From positions 1,550,001 to 1,614,000 of the forward strand of contig JALGQZ010000019.1 in assembly GCA_023105745.1 (NCBI GenBank): a DNA stretch of 64,000 bases, written 5' to 3'. Origin of the DNA: Austropuccinia psidii. Taxonomy: Eukaryota > Basidiomycota > Pucciniomycetes > Pucciniales > Sphaerophragmiaceae. A model generated the notes under the pieces. That model searched no databases, was not told the origin of the DNA, and was given only the letters and a program-made list of their open reading frames with translations. The position numbers and the translations under genes were made by a program. This document shows, piece by piece, positions 57,942 through 64,000 of the stretch. Each line of letters opens with the position of its first letter. Positions within the stretch are counted from its first letter, which is position 1.

Positions 57942-59066
57942 AAAAGCTGATTTAAAACAGTAATACAAAATTCATAATGAAAAATATTGTAAATATTAAT
58001 ATTATTTTATTTCAAGTCTTTCTGATTGATTTGAAAGATTAAAATTCTAGGAATTATATTCAACTAATACTTACTGACAGTATTAATGATGAAATTGAAT
58101 GATAAGATGATGATGACTGTAAAAAACAGCAATATGAGGATTCTTTTAAGGTTGAAATAGCTCACAGAAGTGATCCATGGAGAAAACCAAAAGCCAAGTG
58201 AGTGAGAAAATGGTAACTTCAACTATTTTATTTATTACATCACTTTTATTCATGTAAGATTATCCTAATTACTTAATTGAGTCATTTTAGGTCAATACAA
58301 ACCCATTTATGCTCAAGAAACAACAGATTTTCAACTGCAAATACTCTTTTATTTCAATATGAACGTTTTTTCTAAAATTTCTTCATCTTATTGGAAATTT
58401 TATCCCAGGTTGTATTTACTGTGGATTTTTGAAGATTCAGTGTTTCGTGTGAAATCATCAAAGATGGATTGTAAGGAAAACTTTCAATTTGAATTATCAA
58501 GTCATTATTGTTTGTGTATTTAGTGTGGAATATCCCTTTCTCCATTTTTCCTTTTCTTTTTGGACAGATTAGTTAAGAATTGTCTTTTCAATGATTTTTT
58601 GAATTTTTACCTCATTTTTTATGTGGTATAACTAAATAGCACAGTGAAAAATGGTTGCCATGAGGTACTTTAATTGATCATATTCAAAAAAAGGGGTTTA
58701 AATACTCCTTTTTGTTTTTATCCATGGAAAAAAACTGATAATGGACATGGCTACATGAGTCAGAGTTGCTCATTACCTCCTTGTCAATTCAAAACTGTAG
58801 CTTATTTTCTATTTTCTCATGTTTTAATGTGATATTAAGTTGATAACAAGGTTCCCAAAATTTTTTGATATATTAATTGGGCTATGATTGGCCATGGATC
58901 CAAGCTTTGGAGCTGGCCATGCCTTAGAGTCTTCAGAAGCTGGGTACCATGGCTCTCTTTGATGTCTTTTTTCCCCATTAGCTATTTTCATGTCAAAAAT
59001 AGTCATTGAGTCTTCAATACTAATATCCATTATGGGTGTACCAAAGCTGTATTGAATAATACAGTA

Positions 59067-61694
59067 CAGTAGAAATTTTCCAAAGCCATACCCTTCAAAT
59101 GCCATAGCCCATGTTAGACCATGGCAAAATGGGTCCACTGTCACTGTGTGCACTTAATTTTTTTCCTAAAGCCATAAAACTGTTGAATGCAGTAACCCAT
59201 GGCATACCTATCCACCAAATCACAAAAAGCCTCTCTTGATCCATGTCCCCATTGTAAATGTCCATTCAATTTTTTTTCTTCTCTAAAGTATTATACCCCA
59301 CCCCACCATGTCTTTCCTTCTAAACTTTGCAGGTCTTCCTTCTCAGCCAGTGTATGCCACCCAGTGTGGCAATCTTATTTCTTTTACAAAGGTTTTAATC
59401 CCTCAACTTTATTTCTCTCCTGACAAAATTAGTGAAGAAATTGAACTGGATGAATTTGAAAAATCACTACACATCTTGGAGAAACATTGCAAAAATAAGT
59501 GGCAAACTCAATGCCAACCAAACTACTCCTCAAGAGAAAGAGTGGCTCAACTATCATGGCAACTTAATTGAACAAATTTTAATTGTTCAGCAATTCTTTG
59601 ATAGCAATAATTATGGAAAAGAAATCATTGAGATTTCACATATGGAGCTTGAGGCCATAAAGTGTTTGGTTGAGCATGGGAATGATATTCAGAGCAGAAA
59701 TTCTAGCTCACAGAAGAGACCATTGGATGAAATTAAAAATAAAAACCGAAAGAAAAGAGCCAAACCAAGCCACCTTCATGAGAACACCCATATTTCAACA
59801 TTATCCCAAAATCTGGAAATTCACAATTGGCATCATAAAAAGGGAAATAACCAGCACACTACAGCAGAGAATTTCAATGAAATATATCCTCAATTATGTC
59901 TTAAACAACTATGTATCACTGCATGATTAAAGGAATAAATCAACATTTTCAAGAACCATCAGATGACAAATTCAAAGGACATTAAAAGAGTCATACCAGT
60001 GAAACCTGCCCAAGTTGACAAGATGCTTGAAGAATGGGTTCAACAAGAAATCCAAAATAGCATGATCATCACTGGAGATGTGTTAGGAGGGAAATGGAAA
60101 TATTTTGCAATACTTTTGGGTGTCCCAATCAATGACTGGCTGCCCCTATCAAATGAAGGGTTGGATTGCTTAAAGAATTGCAACAGCCTCAAAACCCATA
60201 AGCAGAATGGTGAAATCGGTTCCCCCAATCTGGCTTATGTTCCAGGTTAAATAAAATGCCTTGGCCCACTTCTTAGTGAATTTGAGCCTTCAAACATATT
60301 CAACATGAACAAAACTGGTCTTTTCTATGTGTAAGACTTTTCTTTCCATCCTGAATACTGTAGCCCATATTTTTGTGGGCGATTATTCTAATACTCATTA
60401 TCCTAGAATTCCACCTGGTAAATGTCTATCTTACACTCAAATAAATGGCATAAAGTAAAGCAAGAGCCACATCACCATCTTACTTACCTGCAATGCCACA
60501 GGTACAGAGAAGCTACCATTAATTTATATTGGCAGGTAAAAAAGTCCATGTTGCTTCAACAAGAAGCTTTCTTTTCATCATGGCTATCAGTACTATAACA
60601 ACTCCAAGACATGGATGACAAGGAAAATCTTCAAAAAATGGATCATCTCTTGGAACAATCAACTAAGAGGTGAAAATTGGATGATTTCTTTACTCTTGGA
60701 TAATTTTAAGGAAAAGATCCCCCAAGTGAAGGCCTTTCAAACATCAGACTAATATTTTTTCAGCCAAATCTCAGTCCTCATGTGTAAGTCCTGGATGCTG
60801 GCATCATCCAAGGTTTTCAAGCAGAATACTGTAAACAATTCATCTCAATTGCTAGTTAGTATTACAACAGGAATTTAAATTTCAATAAAATCTACAATGT
60901 TGACTAGCTAAGTGCAATGTGCTTATCCCACCTGGCTTGGAATGCAATTACTCAAGCAACAATAAGTAATTTCTGGGATCACACAAAGATAATCCCAAAG
61001 TTCACCTCAATCCACAGGGATTTCAAAGTGGCTATGGCAGAGACTTCACTCACAGAAGAAGGTAATTTTTTACAAGATTTGGGGCTCATCAGCAGCCACA
61101 ACCAAATTTCAATTCTGCAGCTGTTGAACCTGGTCAAAGAAAATGAATCCAATTGGCTCTCAACAGCTGAGGTATTTGATTAAAACCAACTAATCAATCA
61201 AGAGCTAGAAGAAAATATCCACAACAAATCAGTACTACCCCTTCCCTCATTAGCTGAATCGCATAAGGCTATATCCTTGGTGTTAACTTACTCAGCTTTG
61301 GAATCAGCCAAAGAAGCAGATAATGTGAGTGAAAGTCTGGATTCCTACCTTAGGGGTGTGGAATTGAAACTCTTCAAATCTTGCAAGTAACAATCATTTT
61401 TAGACTACTTGAAACCAAAGTGAAGTTATTTTATCTGGATATTAAAAAGCTTAGTTGAATATGAGAGTTTGTGTACAGTACTTGGTTGTAGTTTCTTTAA
61501 TCTTTGATAAAACCCATATATTTGACAATGGAGATAAATTTTACAGTACAAAGTATGGGTTTACAAAGGTTCAATACATTTTCAGTGAAATACAGATTTA
61601 TGGCTTAAGAGAGGGCCTCCTCTGTCCCATTACCTCCTCTAAACCATGCAAAATGGTGTCCACCAAGACATATGGCTTAAAAGAAGTTCCACTG
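59067..61694 (+). mobile_element. pogo-type (Tc1/mariner superfamily) DNA transposon, decayed
   Basis: 2.63 kb with imperfect ~25-bp inverted ends: CAGTAGAAATTTTCCAAAG at the left, and CAGTGGAACTTCTTTTAAG on the minus strand at the right. TA on both sides (59065-59066, 61695-61696), the target preference of this superfamily. Inserted in the 5' LTR of D, where 14-kb sequence of the other LTR continues without it. Confidence 0.8.
59310..61390 (+). pseudogene. pogo-like transposase with CENP-B-type DNA-binding domain, degenerate
   Basis: N-terminal segment with basic KNRKKRAKPS (~59740). CENP-B-type helix-turn-helix at 59963-60250 (VDKMLEEWVQQEIQNSMIITGDVLGGKWKYFA...WLPLSNEGLDCLKN). DDE_1 core: NIFNMNKTGLFYV (~60310), where the family has DIFNMDETGL, so the first catalytic Asp is Asn; CNATGTEKLPLIYIGR (~60500); LLLDNF second Asp (~60690); VLDAGIIQGFQAEYCKQF (~60790), where the last acidic residue is expected. 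At least five stops and several frame changes. It would bind and cut the transposon ends if intact. Not functional. Confidence 0.8.
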
Positions 61695-62099
61695 TAATAT
61701 CAAGTGCCATAAACATGCATAACACTATTCTTAGTGTATATGTTTAATGTGATTTCTCACATTCCAATTATTTTGGCATGAAAATGCAAAAAACAAAAAT
61801 TTTCACAATTCTTTTATGTAGTATTGATGATAAGTTGTTAAAGTATTTCCCATATTACCATCTCATAGAGTTAATTTAAGCTTCTTCACCCCATGGAGTT
61901 AACTTGGGTGAATTTTAGTGTAGAATCCAAATCTGGCCCTAAACCCATGGATTTACTTACTTACAAAAAATTTGTCCATATTTTTCTGTATGAAAAATAA
62001 TGAATTTTGGATATATACATGACTTATGGGTTATGTATATTCCAGAAGTTATTTTTATATCAATTGTGGCCTATTTGGGTATATATTTCAAGGCTGACA

Positions 62100-62519
62100 A
62101 TTATGATGTGTCCCTCACACCTCAAACATTCTTTTAAGATAAAGTTTATCATAAATAGCAGTCATCCTTGCCATGAGTATAAAGAAACAATCAAGGATTT
62201 CTTAATTCATATTCAAAACAAGAATAGTAAGAGCTTGCTTCAAAAAGACCCTTACCTCAAATACACTGATCTGCAATCTATATGAATTGTTATCCATGTT
62301 ATACTCCAAAATCCCTTTCTCTGCTAGGCGGATATAAAATTGTTATTAAAATACTCCCTTTTATTCAGAGGCTCAAAATGAAATGAATGCCATGTCATTA
62401 GATCAATGGCTCATGTTTCTTGAAAAATGCCGTCTGTTACTATTTTAATCTATTCATTTAGACTAGTTTTCTTGCATTTTGATTTTATTTTTTCAAGAGC
62501 TATTTATAGAGAAACACGT
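62100..62519. other. Flank of element D, no gene seen
   Basis: AT-rich sequence directly right of D. The frame 62007-62285 crosses the D end and is not a gene. No repeat partner in the window was recognised. It could be old repeat or intergenic host DNA. Confidence 0.4.
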
Positions 62520-63432
62520 TCAAGCAAATTTTGCACTAAGATCGTTAGGCTATTTGCTATCTCTACTCACTTGCGTTGCCACAAACTAAGAACCAAATGA
62601 ACTTCTGGGGAAAGATATGGAGTACGATGATCAAGAGGCCTCATGAAACGTCGATGAGAGTTAATCATCACAAATCCAAAACTCTAATGCAGGGCAGGAA
62701 ACTGCTCTGAATACTGGATGTAGTCCAAGAGGACAATGCTTCTTCCAACTTAATGAACATTTTGAGGAACTTACTCGTAGCGGCGAAAAATCAGCTTTGC
62801 GAAGTCTTCCCTTGCTACGTTCTCCATTCAGAGGAAAGGGAAAATCAAATCAGATTCCATCGTGGAACATTTGAATACCAAAAGCAAACCTCGAAGTAGG
62901 CTCATAAAAACATTGCCATCGCACCGAGTATCTGCTTGATTGCCATTGGACTCCATCGTTGGTATGAAGACCAATCACCAATTCAGAGTTTTGACCTCCA
63001 AGGGCGAGACGACACTTCGCCATCTCCAGACATTGAGACCCAGCTTGTGTCGGCTGAAGTGCAGAAAGCGTTGATACCGGTTGAATTGAGTGCAGAATGC
63101 CTCGCCTCGGAACGGTCGAGGTTGCCCTCAGAGACAGTTGAGGAACACCGATGCCTAGTAACTCTGCTGGTGCCGAAGCAGCTCGATAGGCTTTTCATTA
63201 AAGGCAAAGGCGGCTTCGTGAGCCCAATCAGTCCCATCTTGAGCCATTGCATCAAGGCTCTCACTTGTGCGCCAAACAGGATCACGTTGTCTCCTAAGCA
63301 GCACTCAATACTTGCCATTCGAAAATCAGCAATTGAGTAGCTTTAATGAGCTGCTTCTTCTTGGCTTGGTGGGGCTGCAGCTTACAATAATCATCTATTT
63401 TATAATCCGGTGATAGTTCGCAGAAACAGAGT
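62520..63432. other. Host-like intergenic or untranslated region
   Basis: Base composition changes here to more balanced GC with CG dinucleotides, unlike the transposons to the left. Open frames on both strands at 62900-63340 (plus) and 62983-63318 (minus) are noted separately. TTTTATAATCC near 63398, ~30 bp upstream of the ATG at 63433, is a weak TATA-like sequence for the secreted-protein gene. Confidence 0.5.
62900..63340 (+). other. Open frame of unknown status
   Basis: Open from just after TAG at 62897 to a stop at 63338-63340. It contains no ATG (the listed start at 62936 is TTG), so it could only be an internal or terminal exon. No recognised domain or signal peptide. The minus strand of 62983-63318 is also open from an ATG (111 codons). 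The balanced composition allows chance open frames. I cannot decide which strand, if any, is coding. Confidence 0.2.
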
Positions 63433-64000
63433 ATGCCGTCACCATGCTATTGCATCTTGATTCCCTTGTTGGCCGCCCCTTTCGCAATAGCCTCGCCGAT
63501 CAACGATGTGAAGATAGCAGCTCTTGTCGAAAACAACACAGGAAATCCAATTGCAACTCTACCTACTTCTCCAACGGGCCGAATGGGTCCCACGACAGCC
63601 AATAGTTTAGTCGACAGGCAAGAGCTCACAAGAAGCTCCATTGAATCCTCCTCCGCTGCAAATGATACCTCTCTTGATCCCTACGCCTCACCAAAATACA
63701 CCACTCTAAGCTTGGATAGAACTGAAGACGAGAAGCTGGTACCTCCCAACACTGTGCCCACGCTTCCAGATAATGGAACAAACGAGACTTCCTTTTCAAA
63801 TAGCACAGCGTTGGAGGAGGTTGTTCCAAAACGGGAAGGTAAGACAAAACAAAATCATCTCACTTTCTTTTGACGTTACGTGACTCAACGCATACCCTCC
63901 TATTCATAGAAAGGCATGAAACCGTAAATATACCATCTGAATATACACAATCGTCAACTGGCTTGGGGAGCGAGACACAAGGAGATGACAAAAGAACCTT
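63433..64000 (+). CDS. Predicted secreted glycoprotein, 5' part of gene
   Basis: Exon 1 is 63433-63838 and exon 2 runs from 63910 past the window end. ATG at 63433 is followed by a typical signal peptide (MPSPCYCILIPLLAAPFAIAS, residues 1-21, basic-free but strongly hydrophobic; cleavage near AIAS-PIND). The mature part is polar and Ser/Thr/Asn-rich with N-glycosylation sequons at residues 34, 77, 114, 117 and 123. Lys-Arg pairs at 133-134 and 163-164 are possible Kex2 cleavage sites. No known domain seen. It probably passes through the secretory pathway to the cell wall, the outside or the host interface. An effector role is only a possibility. The gene lies about 1.3 kb from the transposon cluster, and its codon use and composition differ clearly from the elements. 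The 3' end is missing. Confidence 0.65.
63839..63909 (+). other. Intron 1 of the secreted-protein gene
   Basis: GTAAGA donor, TATTCATAG acceptor, 71 nt, phase 1. Splicing joins VPKRE to ERHETVNIPSEYTQS and avoids the stop at 63871-63873. Confidence 0.65.

Larger units (their letters stand above)
12786..62099 (-). mobile_element. Old gypsy retrotransposon D, split by many later insertions
   Basis: Minus-strand Ty3/gypsy element. Left (3') LTR 12786-14677, right (5') LTR 55853-62099 with inserts. Internal pieces: 14678-16345, ~18020-18787, 21895-23446, 32606-34033 and 54863-55852. Read on the minus strand from right to left these give leader, gag, protease, reverse transcriptase, RNase H, integrase and C-terminal domain in correct order, each homologous to element C. 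Subtracting the inserts leaves about 10.3 kb, close to intact B and C. Flanks are ATTAA (12781-12785) and ATTAT (62100-62104), one mismatch. Confidence 0.8.
55853..62099 (-). repeat. 5' LTR of element D, split by F2 and a pogo element
   Basis: LTR pieces: 55853-56250, ~57942-59066 and 61695-62099. They match 12786-14677 in order. Plus-strand end AAGGCTGACA is a degraded AAGGCTCACA (reverse of the TGTGAGCCTT start). Confidence 0.8.

Noticed and set aside
62936..63340. A 134-residue protein gene starting at 62936
   Set aside because: The start codon is TTG and the frame contains no Met. The opposite strand is equally open, so it is listed only as an open frame of unknown status.

Overview
The window looks like repeat-rich nuclear DNA of a filamentous fungus, most likely a rust (Pucciniales). 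The basis is AT-rich DNA made almost entirely of large Ty3/gypsy elements, short GT-AG introns of 70-90 nt, and a Gag beginning MPVQHSPPAKNTRSQ. From memory, not from a search, that Gag resembles proteins abundant in the myrtle rust Austropuccinia psidii. I see no bacterial, organellar, rRNA, tRNA or CRISPR features. Only the last ~1.5 kb looks like ordinary single-copy host sequence.

Layout. 1-6957: end of a minus-strand gypsy element (E1; LTR 5461-6957, leader with three 248-bp tandem repeats) carrying a Mutator-like (MULE) DNA transposon at 878-5279 with 85-bp TIRs and a perfect 8-bp target duplication. 6958-10625: 5' part of a second minus-strand gypsy element (G). 10626-12780: old, mostly unassigned repeat sequence ending in part of an E-type LTR at ~11490-11841. 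12786-62099: one old minus-strand gypsy element (D, ~10.3 kb once insertions are removed), spread over 49 kb by later insertions. Inside D lie a solo LTR E2 (18788-21889), itself split by solo LTR F1 (19097-20754); a chromodomain gypsy element A (23452-32600); gypsy element C (34039-54857), whose 5' LTR was split by gypsy element B (35492-46167); solo LTR F2 (56251-~57941); a pogo-type DNA transposon (59067-61694); and an unresolved block at ~16346-18019. Most junctions show a 5-bp duplication (2-bp TA for pogo), so the relative order of insertion can be read: D, then E2/A/C/F2/pogo, then F1 in E2 and B in C. After removing inserts, B, C and D are all 10.1-10.7 kb, which supports the reconstruction.

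Coding content. A and B are the best preserved retroelements. A has gag, a canonical GGGAAAA -1 slippery site 3 nt before the gag stop, and one open pol frame cut by a stop inside its chromodomain. B has gag that appears spliced and frameshifted, and a pol frame broken by one stop and by unusual reverse transcriptase residues. A and the F solo LTRs carry a sequence pattern expected of Tf1/sushi-type self-priming. B, C, D, E1 and G instead share a tRNA-type primer binding site whose complement has a C discriminator, as in eukaryotic tRNA-Pro. C, D and G are decayed. The MULE encodes a spliced FAR1 + MULE transposase + AT-hook + zinc-knuckle + OTU protease-like product with one frameshift.

At the right edge, 63433 to the window end holds the first exon and start of the second exon of a gene for a predicted secreted, N-glycosylated protein with Kex2-type Lys-Arg sites. 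Between it and the end of D lies ~1.3 kb with no secure gene.
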